From positions 1 through 19,494 of the forward strand of contig JAEZQD010000137.1 of assembly GCA_023413185.1 (NCBI GenBank): a stretch of 19,494 nucleotides of DNA. The letters are read 5' to 3'. This stretch comes from Bacillota bacterium. Lineage in GTDB: Bacteria > Bacillota > Clostridia > Oscillospirales > Ruminococcaceae. How positions within the stretch are numbered: the first letter of the stretch is position 1; the number at the start of each line of letters is the position of its first letter. The translations under genes and the position numbers were made by a program. Shown in pieces: positions 6,624-15,237 of this stretch. The notes below the pieces were generated by a model. That model worked only from the letters and a program-made list of their open reading frames with translations, did no database searches and was not told where the DNA came from.

Positions 6624-8216
6624 ATGGCAATCATCATTCCCAATATTCAGCTTGCGATAGAACAACCCAGAGAAGATGCCATTAAGATGGCACTATCAAC
6701 ATTGGGGTTAAATTTTGGCGATGTGCAAAAGGCGTATATCGCAAAGGTTTCGGTTGACGCGCGCCACAAGGAGAAAATCCGCATGGTGTATTCGGTTGGG
6801 GTTGAGGTGCACAACGAGCAACGGTTAGCCCACCGAGCCAAGGCGTGCGGAGGAACGATTCGCAGCGTTGCGGAGCTTAATTTTGTATGTGCAGACACCC
6901 CTATGCCCCATCCGCCGGTTGTAGCCGGTTTTGGACCTGCCGGGATGTTCTGTGCTTTGGTTTTGGCGCGGCACGGTTATCGTCCAATCGTGCTGGAGCG
7001 CGGTGCGGATGTAGACCGTCGTGTTAAGGCTGTAAATGATTTTTGGCAAGGCAAAGGACTTAACACCTCCACCAATGTTCAGTTTGGCGAGGGCGGCGCG
7101 GGAACCTTTTCGGACGGGAAGCTGACCACCCGCATCGGAGATGAGCGCTGCGATTTTGTTCTGCGCGAGCTGCACCGCCACGGTGCACCGGATGACATAC
7201 TGGAAAAGGCAAAGCCGCACATCGGAACCGACCGCTTGCGTGAGGTTGTAAAATCAATACGCTCAGAGATTATTGCCCTTGGCGGCAGCGTGTTATTTGA
7301 GCACACGGTTGATGATATTGTGATACAAGACGGCAAGCTTAAAGCTATTGGTACCAACGCCACGGAGCTTGCATGCGGGTGCCTTGCGCTGTGTATTGGG
7401 CATAGTGCGCGTGATACCGCAAGTCTGCTCTATGAGCTCGGTATTCCCATGCAGGCAAAGGCATTTTCCGTCGGTGTTCGCATCGAGCATCGGCAGGATG
7501 CGATTGACCAAAGCCTTTATGGACATTATGCGGGTCACCCTGCATTGCCGCCAGGGGAGTACCAGCTTTCTCACCGAAAAGGGGGCAGGGGGGTATACAC
7601 CTTCTGCATGTGCCCGGGTGGATTTGTCGTGCCCGCCGCGAGTGAAGACGGACATGTTGTAACCAACGGCATGAGTGAATACGCACGCGACGCACAAAAC
7701 GCCAACGCCGCGCTTGTAGTCGGGGTAGAGCCACAGGATTTCGGTGGCGGAGTGTTGGGAGGAATAGCCTTTCAGAGACAACTGGAACACCGTGCGTTTG
7801 AGATGGGTGACGGCGGTTACAAGGCACCTGCACAGACGGTTGGACGGTTTTTACAAGCAAAGCAGGGCGCAGCGTACGGCACTGTGATTCCAAGCTACGC
7901 GTTGGGGTTGGCAGACGCTGATTTTGCGGCGCTGTTTCCTGCTGAAGTTACCGAGATGCTGCGGCTTGGTCTACTGAACTTCGGTAATAAGCTTAAGGCG
8001 TTTGCGTCCCCGGATGCGGTGATGACCGGAGTAGAGACCAGAACCTCCTCGCCGATACGCATTCTGCGAAACAGCGAATCGTTTCAATCCGAAGCGGTGG
8101 AAGGGTTTTACCCCTGCGGAGAGGGCGCAGGCTATGCGGGCGGAATTGTGAGTGCTGCGGTGGACGGTATTCGCGTTGCGCAGGCGATTATGGCTCGCTA
8201 TGGGGCGCCTAGATAG
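6624..8216 (+). CDS. COG2509-type FAD-dependent protein (uncharacterised dehydrogenase)
   Basis: This 530-residue protein has an N-terminal domain of about 95 residues with alternating helices and strands, then a Rossmann FAD-binding motif GFGPAG (Gly102, Gly104, Gly107), the GEGGAGTFSDGKL signature (about residues 155-167), GGRGVYTFCMCPGG, and a C-terminal GEGAGYAGGI that closes over the flavin. These mark the uncharacterised FAD-dependent dehydrogenase family COG2509, common in Clostridia and in plant plastids. Reaction and substrate are unknown. Two Cys in FCMCPG are a visible feature near the active-site side. ATG 6624 has only GAAAGG at 6604-6609, 14 nt away. The gene sits alone between the cdaR terminator and the recJ promoter, so it is probably monocistronic, though no clear promoter was seen in the 48-nt gap. 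Confidence 0.88.
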   Translation: MAIIIPNIQLAIEQPREDAIKMALSTLGLNFGDVQKAYIAKVSVDARHKEKIRMVYSVGVEVHNEQRLAHRAKACGGTIRSVAELNFVCADTPMPHPPVVAGFGPAGMFCALVLARHGYRPIVLERGADVDRRVKAVNDFWQGKGLNTSTNVQFGEGGAGTFSDGKLTTRIGDERCDFVLRELHRHGAPDDILEKAKPHIGTDRLREVVKSIRSEIIALGGSVLFEHTVDDIVIQDGKLKAIGTNATELACGCLALCIGHSARDTASLLYELGIPMQAKAFSVGVRIEHRQDAIDQSLYGHYAGHPALPPGEYQLSHRKGGRGVYTFCMCPGGFVVPAASEDGHVVTNGMSEYARDAQNANAALVVGVEPQDFGGGVLGGIAFQRQLEHRAFEMGDGGYKAPAQTVGRFLQAKQGAAYGTVIPSYALGLADADFAALFPAEVTEMLRLGLLNFGNKLKAFASPDAVMTGVETRTSSPIRILRNSESFQSEAVEGFYPCGEGAGYAGGIVSAAVDGIRVAQAIMARYGAPR

Positions 8217-8269
8217 CAGGTCGCATGGATGGAGCAGCCGCATATCCCTTACCGCAACAACGAAAAAGG

Positions 8270-8298
8270 TTGAATAACCAACAGCAAGGTGTTAAAAT
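8270..8298 (+). promoter_or_regulatory. Sigma-A-like promoter for the recJ-rel operon
   Basis: TTGAAT at 8270-8275 (4 of 6) and TAAAAT at 8293-8298 (5 of 6) are separated by the ideal 17 nt. It stands in the 150-nt gap after the FAD gene, about 60 nt before the recJ start. A 4-bp hairpin GGTT/AACC (8268-8279) overlaps the -35. Confidence 0.55.
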
Positions 8299-8366
8299 AT
8301 TTAGATAGGTTGTTTCCAATGTTAGCCACTCAGTGATGTCACTATGCAGGGAAAGGGGATGTTTGA

Positions 8367-10406
8367 TTGGGTCTTGCAAAATGGGTGTTGCCCAAAACGG
8401 ATCCGATGGCAAGTAAGTTAATCGCGCAAGAGCTTGGTGTATCCTCTTTGATTGCTGATATTATGGTTGCACGCAATTATTACACGCCGCAGGCTGTACA
8501 GGATTTTATCTCGGACGAAGCACGCCTGAGCGACCCGTTTGAGATTACGGATATGGATAAAGCTTGCCAACGGATAGAGCAGGCGATAGAGAATGAAGAG
8601 CGCATTGCGGTGTACGGCGACTATGATGCCGACGGTGTAACCGCTACGGCGATGCTCTTTTTGTATCTGGAGTCGTCGGGGGCGGATGTCACAACCTATA
8701 TCCCATCACGAGAAGATGAAGGGTATGGAATGAACCGTGACGCCGTAAAACAGCTTGCGGACGAAGGGGTTTCGCTACTTATCACCGTTGACAACGGGAT
8801 TGCGGCGGTAGATGAGATTGATTATGCGCAGAGCCTTGGGGTTACTGTAATTGTAACCGATCATCACAGGCCGAAGGCTCAGTTGCCAAATGCTTATGCT
8901 GTAGTTGACCCCCACCGCGCGGACTGCACCAGCGGCTTTAAAGACCTATGCGGGGCAGGGCTTGCACTTAAGCTAATCGCAGCACTTTGCGGCGGAGAAT
9001 ATGATGAGGTGTTCGATTTCTGTGCCGACATTGCCGCAATCGGAACCATTGCCGATGTTGTTCCTTTAACGGGAGAAAACCGTATTATCGTAAAAGAGGG
9101 ACTATATCGCCTTGCCGAGACGCAAAACGTCGGGCTTACGGCATTGATGGAGCTATGCGAGATAAGCCCCGAGAGTATTGATTCCGTAACCGTTGCCTAT
9201 CAATTGGTGCCGCGCATAAATGCCGCGGGACGGCTTGGTTTGGCGCAGGACGCGCTGCGCATGCTGATTACGGATGATTACATAGAGGCGCAGGAGATTG
9301 CAGTTAAGATTAACGAGAACAATATCCGGCGCAAGGAGCTGGACGGTAGTATGCTCAGTGACATTGACGAGGAGCTGATAAAAAGACCCGCCTTCTCTCA
9401 AAAACGAGCAGCCGTTATTGCAAAGCAGGGATGGCATCCCGGGGTGGCAGGGATTGCCGCCGCAAAATTGGTTGACCGTATTGCCAAGCCTGCTTTTGTG
9501 GTATGCATCGAAGGCGACACCGCACGCGGCTCTGCCAGAGGCGTGTCGGGCTTTTCGGTGTTTGACGCGTTGGTTTACTGCGATAATCTGTTGCTGCGCT
9601 ACGGCGGACACGAGGCTGCGGGTGGCTTCACCCTAAAAACAGAGGATATCCCCGCCTTTGGTGAGCGTATTGAAGCATACTGTGCCCAGACGCACCCGTT
9701 TATGCCTGTTCACAGCATTGCGGTCGACGTCGTGTGCCATCCGGCGGACATCACGGTAGAGACGCTCAACCAATTCTCTCTATTAGAGCCGTTTGGTTGT
9801 TGCAATGAGCCGGTTCGCTTTGCATTTACGAATATGAGAATATCACTCATTTCTCCGATTGGCGCGGGAAAGCACCTGCGTGTTACCATGGAGAAGGATG
9901 GTCGTCAAGTAAGCGCCGTGTTGTTTGGTACCACACCGCAGGACTTTGCCTACCAACCGGGAGACGAGGTGGATGTTGTAGCAATATGTGACCGTAATGT
10001 CTATCAGGGCAGGGAATCTGTGTCGATTAAGATAAAGGATATTCGCCCATCCTCTTTTGTACAAGACGAGTATTTTATGTCGCGTGAACTGTGCGAACGT
10101 TTTTGGAACGATGAGGCGATAACCTCCGCGCAGAAGAACAGTATCACGCCCACCCGCGAGGATATAGCCGTGGTTTATCGTGCCATTGCGCAGAGCAAGA
10201 CCTTTTCCAGCGACATAGCGCAGCTTGCTGCCGCAACGCTTTCCAATTACGGTAAGACTAAGAATGCGGTTAAGGTGTTAAGCGAGCTTGGGCTGGTACG
10301 TGTTGCTATCAATAACAACAAATACAACATTGCTATCGTAAAAGACGCCCCGAAGGCCGATTTAGCTAGGTCGGACACTATGCAGCGCCTCCTAAGCGCG
10401 ACATAG
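8367..10406 (+). CDS. recJ: Single-stranded-DNA-specific exonuclease RecJ
   Basis: RecJ degrades single-stranded DNA 5' to 3' in recombination and mismatch repair. The 679-residue protein has the DHH phosphoesterase motifs: YGDYDADG (Asp85, Asp87, Asp89), VDNGI, TDHH (165-167), IGTIADVVPL and RINAAGR; then the DHHA1 part with WHPGVAGI, GSARG and GGHEAAGGF; then an OB-fold (about 450-560) and a winged-helix-like C-terminal region. It is between the short E. coli type and the longer Bacillus type. The start is TTG 8367: GAAAGGGGA at 8351-8359 lies 7 nt before it, and the resulting N-terminus KWVLP fits the family. A nearby ATG at 8359 is out of frame and inside the ribosome binding site. It heads a probable operon with rel, 44 nt downstream. 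Confidence 0.95.
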   Translation: MGLAKWVLPKTDPMASKLIAQELGVSSLIADIMVARNYYTPQAVQDFISDEARLSDPFEITDMDKACQRIEQAIENEERIAVYGDYDADGVTATAMLFLYLESSGADVTTYIPSREDEGYGMNRDAVKQLADEGVSLLITVDNGIAAVDEIDYAQSLGVTVIVTDHHRPKAQLPNAYAVVDPHRADCTSGFKDLCGAGLALKLIAALCGGEYDEVFDFCADIAAIGTIADVVPLTGENRIIVKEGLYRLAETQNVGLTALMELCEISPESIDSVTVAYQLVPRINAAGRLGLAQDALRMLITDDYIEAQEIAVKINENNIRRKELDGSMLSDIDEELIKRPAFSQKRAAVIAKQGWHPGVAGIAAAKLVDRIAKPAFVVCIEGDTARGSARGVSGFSVFDALVYCDNLLLRYGGHEAAGGFTLKTEDIPAFGERIEAYCAQTHPFMPVHSIAVDVVCHPADITVETLNQFSLLEPFGCCNEPVRFAFTNMRISLISPIGAGKHLRVTMEKDGRQVSAVLFGTTPQDFAYQPGDEVDVVAICDRNVYQGRESVSIKIKDIRPSSFVQDEYFMSRELCERFWNDEAITSAQKNSITPTREDIAVVYRAIAQSKTFSSDIAQLAAATLSNYGKTKNAVKVLSELGLVRVAINNNKYNIAIVKDAPKADLARSDTMQRLLSAT

Positions 10407-10450
10407 AACGGTTATATTTCGCGCATTGATTCAAAGGATTGGTGACTGTT

Positions 10451-12613
10451 GTGGATAAGATACTAAACGACCTGCTCAGCTGTTTGGAGAAAAGCGACAA
10501 ACAGTATGACAAAGAAATAATAATAAAAGCCTACGAGTTTGCGAAGTCCTCTCATCAGGGACAGATGCGCGTTTCGGGCGAGGAGTATATTATACACCCC
10601 GCCAGCGTTGCCATGCTTCTCATTGAGCTTGGCATGGATATGGAATCGCTGATTGCCGCACTGCTGCATGATGTGGTGGAGGATACCGGTGTAACGCAGG
10701 AAGAGGTCACTAACCTGTTCGGTCGCGAAGTTGCGGTCTTGGTTAGCGGCGTAACGAAGCTTGGTAAAATTCCGTTTTCCTCCAGGGAGGAACAGCAGGC
10801 GGAAAACATCCGCAAGATGCTGCTTGCCATGAGCCAAGATATCCGAGTAATCATCATTAAGCTTGCCGACCGCCTGCACAACATGCGAACGATTGACGCA
10901 ATGCCACCGCAAAAGCAGCGAGATAAATCACTCGAAACCATGGAGGTTTATGCGCCCATCGCACACCGCCTTGGTATCCGCGCGTTTAAAGAGGAGCTTG
11001 AGGACCTTTCGCTTAAGCATCTTGATGGTATTGCTTATGCCGAGATTGACAGTGCATTGACGCTGCATAAAGAGGAACGCGCACGTTTTTTAAACAACAT
11101 CATGCGCCGCATTAATGAACGTATTGCAGCGGAAAATATGCAGATATTCCTTGAGGGAAGGGTAAAGAGCATCTACGGCATCTACCGCAAGGTGTATATT
11201 CAAGGTAAATCCTTTGAGGAGATTTATGATATCTATGCCGTGCGCATTATTGTGGATACGGTAATCGACTGCTATAACATCCTTGGGGTCATCCACGATA
11301 TGTTTACCCCTATCCCCAATCGGTTTAAGGACTATATCTCTACCCCGAAGCCCAACATGTATCAGTCGCTGCACACGACGGTTATCGACAAAGAGGGCGT
11401 GCCGTTTGAGATTCAAATTCGCACGTGGGAGATGCACCATACCGCCGAGTACGGTATCGCCGCCCACTGGAAGTACAAGGCGGGCATGCAGGGTAAGGAT
11501 AAGCTGGAGGACCGTCTTGCTTGGATTCGCAAGCTTCTTGAATCCCAGAGCGAGGACGTTGAGGAGATTGTACGCACCATTAAAACCGACCTTTCTCCCG
11601 AGGATGTGTTTGTGTTTACCCCAAAAGGCGACGTAAAAACGCTGCCAGCCGGATCAACCGTCATCGACTTTGCATACGCGATTCACAGCGAGGTCGGCAG
11701 CCGCATGATCGGGGCAAAGGTAGACGGACGCATGGTGTCGATTGACAGCGAGGTTAAGACGGGGCAGATTGTCGACATTATTACGAGCAACACGCCGGGA
11801 CGCGGTCCGAGCCGCGACTGGCTAAAGATTGTAAAAACCAGCGAGGCTAAGAGTAAGATTCGCAGCTGGTTTAAAAAAGAGCGCCGTGAGGAAAATATAT
11901 CGGAGGGTCGCGAGGAGATTGAACGCGAGTTTCGGCGCAACGCAATCCGCGTACCGGATGATGAGTATAATAAGTTTATTGAAGACCTTGCCAAACGTCA
12001 GCATTGTGCCGGTGTAGATGAGTTTTATGCTGCCATCGGCTATGGGGGCATCTCGCTATCCAAGATCATGCCCCGCATCAAGGACGACTATATCAAACAG
12101 TATAAGCCGGTAGAGCCGACTGTGCAGAACGCGACAAAAAAGCGTTCCAAAACCGTTTCGGGCGGGGTTGTGGTCGAAGACATTGACGGTTGCCTTGTGA
12201 AGTTTGCGCAGTGCTGTAATCCGCTGCCCGGTGATGATATCACCGGCTTTGTGACACGCGGCTACGGCGTATCGGTACACAAGCGCGACTGTGTCAACGT
12301 CATTGCGTCCCAAGAAAACGGAGACCAGCCCGAGCGCTGGGTGAATGTGCAATGGTCGGATGAAGTAAAGGAAACCTTTAAGTCCACCATTGAGATATTG
12401 GCACGTGACAGAGCCGGCATGATAGCGGATGTAACGGTGGCACTCTCCAACATGCATCTGCCCATTCACGAGCTCAACGCCCGCGAATTAAAAGACGGGT
12501 ACGTCGGAATCCATGTTACCATCGGAATTTCGGGCAGGGAACAGTTGCAGAATGTTATGACAAACCTTAACCGAATCGACAGCGTGTCTTCGGTTACCAG
12601 AACTGGTAAATAA
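10451..12613 (+). CDS. relA: Bifunctional (p)ppGpp synthetase/hydrolase Rel
   Basis: Rel makes and degrades the alarmone (p)ppGpp in the stringent response. The protein (720 residues from GTG 10451) has an intact HD hydrolase domain: His49, His73-Asp74 in HDVVEDT, Asp140 in LADRLHN. The synthetase domain follows, with RFKDYIS (Arg291-Asp294), the RxKD form typical of bifunctional enzymes, and HTTVID. Then come a TGS domain starting about residue 380 (DVFVFTPKG), a helical region, a Cys-containing zinc-finger-like segment CCNPLPGD, and an ACT domain at the C-terminus. The start is uncertain: AAAGGA (10433-10438) is 12 nt before GTG 10451, but only 3 nt before GTG 10442 and overlaps the reading from TTG 10439. 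dtd follows after 28 nt, a conserved arrangement. Confidence 0.96.
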   Translation: MDKILNDLLSCLEKSDKQYDKEIIIKAYEFAKSSHQGQMRVSGEEYIIHPASVAMLLIELGMDMESLIAALLHDVVEDTGVTQEEVTNLFGREVAVLVSGVTKLGKIPFSSREEQQAENIRKMLLAMSQDIRVIIIKLADRLHNMRTIDAMPPQKQRDKSLETMEVYAPIAHRLGIRAFKEELEDLSLKHLDGIAYAEIDSALTLHKEERARFLNNIMRRINERIAAENMQIFLEGRVKSIYGIYRKVYIQGKSFEEIYDIYAVRIIVDTVIDCYNILGVIHDMFTPIPNRFKDYISTPKPNMYQSLHTTVIDKEGVPFEIQIRTWEMHHTAEYGIAAHWKYKAGMQGKDKLEDRLAWIRKLLESQSEDVEEIVRTIKTDLSPEDVFVFTPKGDVKTLPAGSTVIDFAYAIHSEVGSRMIGAKVDGRMVSIDSEVKTGQIVDIITSNTPGRGPSRDWLKIVKTSEAKSKIRSWFKKERREENISEGREEIEREFRRNAIRVPDDEYNKFIEDLAKRQHCAGVDEFYAAIGYGGISLSKIMPRIKDDYIKQYKPVEPTVQNATKKRSKTVSGGVVVEDIDGCLVKFAQCCNPLPGDDITGFVTRGYGVSVHKRDCVNVIASQENGDQPERWVNVQWSDEVKETFKSTIEILARDRAGMIADVTVALSNMHLPIHELNARELKDGYVGIHVTIGISGREQLQNVMTNLNRIDSVSSVTRTGK

Positions 12614-12641
12614 TAATCGCGAAACGGTTGGTGTTGGATGC

Positions 12642-13094
12642 ATGCGAGCTGTGATACAACGGGTCTTGTGGGCGAAAGTAGAGATAGACAAAAAACTGCA
12701 CGGAGAGATTTCGCAGGGCATACTGCTTTTGCTCGCCATTTATCAGGAAGATACGGATGACGAGGCGTGTCTGCTGGCAAAAAAGGCATCGGAGCTGCGT
12801 ATTTTTGAAGACGAAAACGGAAAAATGAACCGCTCCCTTAAGGATATTGACGGGGAAATACTCATCGTGCCAAACTTTACACTCTGCGCGGACACCTCGC
12901 ACGGCAGACGTCCATCCTTTATTGCGGCAGCGCGCCTCGAGCAGGCAAACCCGTTATACAATCAGTTTGTGGACCTTGTAAGGCAGACCGGCGTCGCCCG
13001 CGTACAAACGGGTGAGTTTGGCGCCGATATGAAGGTGTCGTTGCTCAACGACGGTCCGGTTACCATTATACTCGACACTGCGGATTACAGATAA
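12642..13094 (+). CDS. dtd: D-aminoacyl-tRNA deacylase
   Basis: Dtd hydrolyses D-amino acids (and glycine) mischarged on tRNA, a chiral proofreading step. The 150-residue length and start MRAVIQRV are typical. NDGPVT holds the cross-subunit Gly138-cisPro139 motif intact, and HGRRPSF is present. The usual SQFT motif reads PNFT (Pro77-Asn78-Phe79-Thr80; codons from 12870), an unusual pair of changes close to the substrate pocket, while Thr80 is kept. The ribosome binding site before ATG 12642 is weak (GGTTGG-type), so translation may be coupled to rel, 28 nt upstream. Part of the recJ-rel operon. Confidence 0.93.
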   Translation: MRAVIQRVLWAKVEIDKKLHGEISQGILLLLAIYQEDTDDEACLLAKKASELRIFEDENGKMNRSLKDIDGEILIVPNFTLCADTSHGRRPSFIAAARLEQANPLYNQFVDLVRQTGVARVQTGEFGADMKVSLLNDGPVTIILDTADYR

Positions 13095-13133
13095 GTGTTG
13101 GATACACGCATGAGAAAGGCATAGGTTAACACA

Positions 13134-13790
13134 ATGAAGCCAATTATTGTGCCTGTAGGCATGATTGATACAAACTGCTATATCCTGCGTACCGAACAAG
13201 GCGGCGGGGTTTTAATCGACCCGGGTGCGGACAGCAAGCGCATTTTGGACGTTCTGCAAGTCAATGAAATCGAGCTGAAGTTGATTCTGCTTACCCATGG
13301 TCATTTTGACCACATCGGTGCCCTGCGCGAGGTTTATCATGCAACCAATGCTCAGGTCGTAGTTCCCCAAAAGGATGCGGAGCTGTTAACCGACCCCGTT
13401 AAGAATGTGGGTGCGCGGTTTTCACATAACCCCGAACGGTATCGCTTTGCGGATGTTCAGGTTTCTCGTCAGGTTGTTCACGGCGACATCATAGCGCTTG
13501 ATGACCTTTGCTTTACCGTGTTTGAGACCCCCGGGCACACCTATGGTTCGGTGGTATATATTCTAGGAGATATGCTGTTTACGGGCGACACGCTGTTCCA
13601 AGGCAGCATCGGCATTGTTACGCATTACGGCGGCGATTTGACCACAGAGATAGCCTCTGTAAAACGCCTTGCAGACGAGTTATCCGGCGACTATATCGTG
13701 TATCCCGGACATGGACCCGACACGACCTTGGAAATCGAGCGCCGTACCAATCCGTATCTGGGAAGGGCAAGCTATGACGATTGTTTTTAA
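13134..13790 (+). CDS. Metallo-beta-lactamase-fold hydrolase (glyoxalase II-like)
   Basis: A 218-residue MBL-fold protein of the YcbL/GloB-like group. The binuclear metal site is complete: THGHFDH (His55, His57, Asp59, His60), His135 in TPGHT, Asp152 in GDTLF and His193 in YPGHG. Enzymes of this group hydrolyse thioesters such as S-lactoylglutathione, but the natural substrate of this operon-linked clostridial member is not established. In the loop after GDTLF the family usually has SIGR; here it is SIGI, so the conserved Arg is missing. AAAGG at 13115-13119 is 14 nt before ATG 13134. The gene overlaps hemZ by 17 nt and follows dtd by 39 nt, an order common in Clostridia. Confidence 0.88.
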   Translation: MKPIIVPVGMIDTNCYILRTEQGGGVLIDPGADSKRILDVLQVNEIELKLILLTHGHFDHIGALREVYHATNAQVVVPQKDAELLTDPVKNVGARFSHNPERYRFADVQVSRQVVHGDIIALDDLCFTVFETPGHTYGSVVYILGDMLFTGDTLFQGSIGIVTHYGGDLTTEIASVKRLADELSGDYIVYPGHGPDTTLEIERRTNPYLGRASYDDCF

Positions 13791-15237
13791 AGGTCACAAC
13801 TATGCGTATGAGGTGCGCAATGTCGTCATGCTTTTTTTTCAGGGAGAGACTATCACACAGGCGGAAGAACTCCCCGAAGCGGATGATTATATCCTCACCG
13901 CAATGCAAACCGATCCCCATTCTGCCCAATCGATGCTTACAGTAGTCGCATCAATCGGTGGCACACAATATACCGATGAATCGGTTGTTATAAATAGCAC
14001 AGTGGGCTTTGACAACGAATGCGAGCGCATATTCGGCGTTATGTTGTACAAGATGTTATCACCCATCACAGGGGTTGCGCCTCGCTTTGGAATCCTTACC
14101 GGCATTCGGCCGGTGGCGTTAGTTCGCAGGTTAAGTGAGCAGGGCTTTAGCGCAGCGCAGGCAAAGACACATCTGTGCGAGCGTTTCTTGGTTTCGCCGC
14201 AAAAGGCTCAGCTGTTAGATGACATTGCGCAAAGAGAAAGCGCAATAATTGCAAGCTCTGCGCCAAACTCCTACAGCCTTTATCTTTCTATCCCATTTTG
14301 CCCTTCGCGCTGCTTGTACTGCTCGTTTGTTTCTCACTCAATAGAAAAGACCGCCGCATTGGTGGACGATTATCTTGAAAAGCTTGTTGCCGAGATTGCC
14401 TATACCGGCGAGATTGTCAGCGGCAGACCGCTTCGGCTGGAGACCGTGTATATCGGCGGAGGCACGCCAACCACACTCAGCGCCGCACAGCTTGCACGTT
14501 TGCTCGAATGCACCCGTAAAGCATTTGACCTTTCCACTGTGCGGGAGTACACCATAGAGGCAGGCAGACCCGATACCATTACAGAAGAAAAGCTGCGCGT
14601 TATCAAACAAAGCGAAGCAACCCGCATCAGCATCAATCCCCAGACCTTTTCCGATGATGTGTTGCAGGCGATTGGCAGAAAACACACTGCGCAGGATACG
14701 AGTAACAGCTTTGCGCTTGCGCGCAAGGTTGGAATAGACTGCATTAACATGGATTTGATTGCAGGGCTTCCGACAGACACCGTCGAAGGGTTTCGTAATT
14801 CCCTTGACAGAACCATCGCCCTTGCACCCGAAAATATAACGGTTCATACCTTGTCGCTTAAACGCTCCTCCGACCTCGCGTATCAAAAGGCGGCTGAGTT
14901 CTCCGCGCGTGACGGTATGGCCACACAGATGATGGACTATTGTTACGAGGCGTTGCCACAATCGGGGTACGCGCCTTATTACCTTTACCGCCAGCGCAAC
15001 ACGCGTGAAAATCTTGAAAATGTAGGCTTTGCAAAACAAGGTCACGATGGGCTTTACAACGTTTTTATTATGGATGAGACGCACACCATCCTCGCGTGCG
15101 GGGCAGGCGGGGTTACCAAGCTCAAGGGGGAGCGATTGGAACGAATTTATAACTATAAGTACCCATATGAGTATATAAATGGCTTTGATGAAATACTATT
15201 GAGAAAAGGACGGGTGAAGGACTTTTATGATCGATGA
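13774..15237 (+). CDS. hemZ: Radical SAM coproporphyrinogen dehydrogenase-like HemZ
   Basis: HemZ is a radical SAM protein related to oxygen-independent coproporphyrinogen III oxidase (HemN) and to the heme chaperone HemW. The 487-residue protein has a family-specific N-terminal domain of about 165 residues, then the 4Fe-4S motif Cys176-x3-Cys180-x2-Cys183 in PFCPSRCLYC, GGGTPT, EAGRPDT, NPQTF, DLIAGLP and HTLSLKR, the last being typical of HemZ. GGAAGGG at 13761-13767 is 6 nt before ATG 13774, which is inside the previous gene; the longer frame from 13669 is rejected. It overlaps the next gene by 11 nt. Coproporphyrinogen dehydrogenase activity has been assumed from homology; no other heme gene is in the window, so another substrate is possible. 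Confidence 0.92.
   Translation: MTIVFKGHNYAYEVRNVVMLFFQGETITQAEELPEADDYILTAMQTDPHSAQSMLTVVASIGGTQYTDESVVINSTVGFDNECERIFGVMLYKMLSPITGVAPRFGILTGIRPVALVRRLSEQGFSAAQAKTHLCERFLVSPQKAQLLDDIAQRESAIIASSAPNSYSLYLSIPFCPSRCLYCSFVSHSIEKTAALVDDYLEKLVAEIAYTGEIVSGRPLRLETVYIGGGTPTTLSAAQLARLLECTRKAFDLSTVREYTIEAGRPDTITEEKLRVIKQSEATRISINPQTFSDDVLQAIGRKHTAQDTSNSFALARKVGIDCINMDLIAGLPTDTVEGFRNSLDRTIALAPENITVHTLSLKRSSDLAYQKAAEFSARDGMATQMMDYCYEALPQSGYAPYYLYRQRNTRENLENVGFAKQGHDGLYNVFIMDETHTILACGAGGVTKLKGERLERIYNYKYPYEYINGFDEILLRKGRVKDFYDR

Noticed and set aside
14338..15084. 248-residue minus-strand open frame opposite hemZ
   Set aside because: The plus strand carries the intact radical SAM motifs of HemZ; the antisense frame has no motif or start signal.
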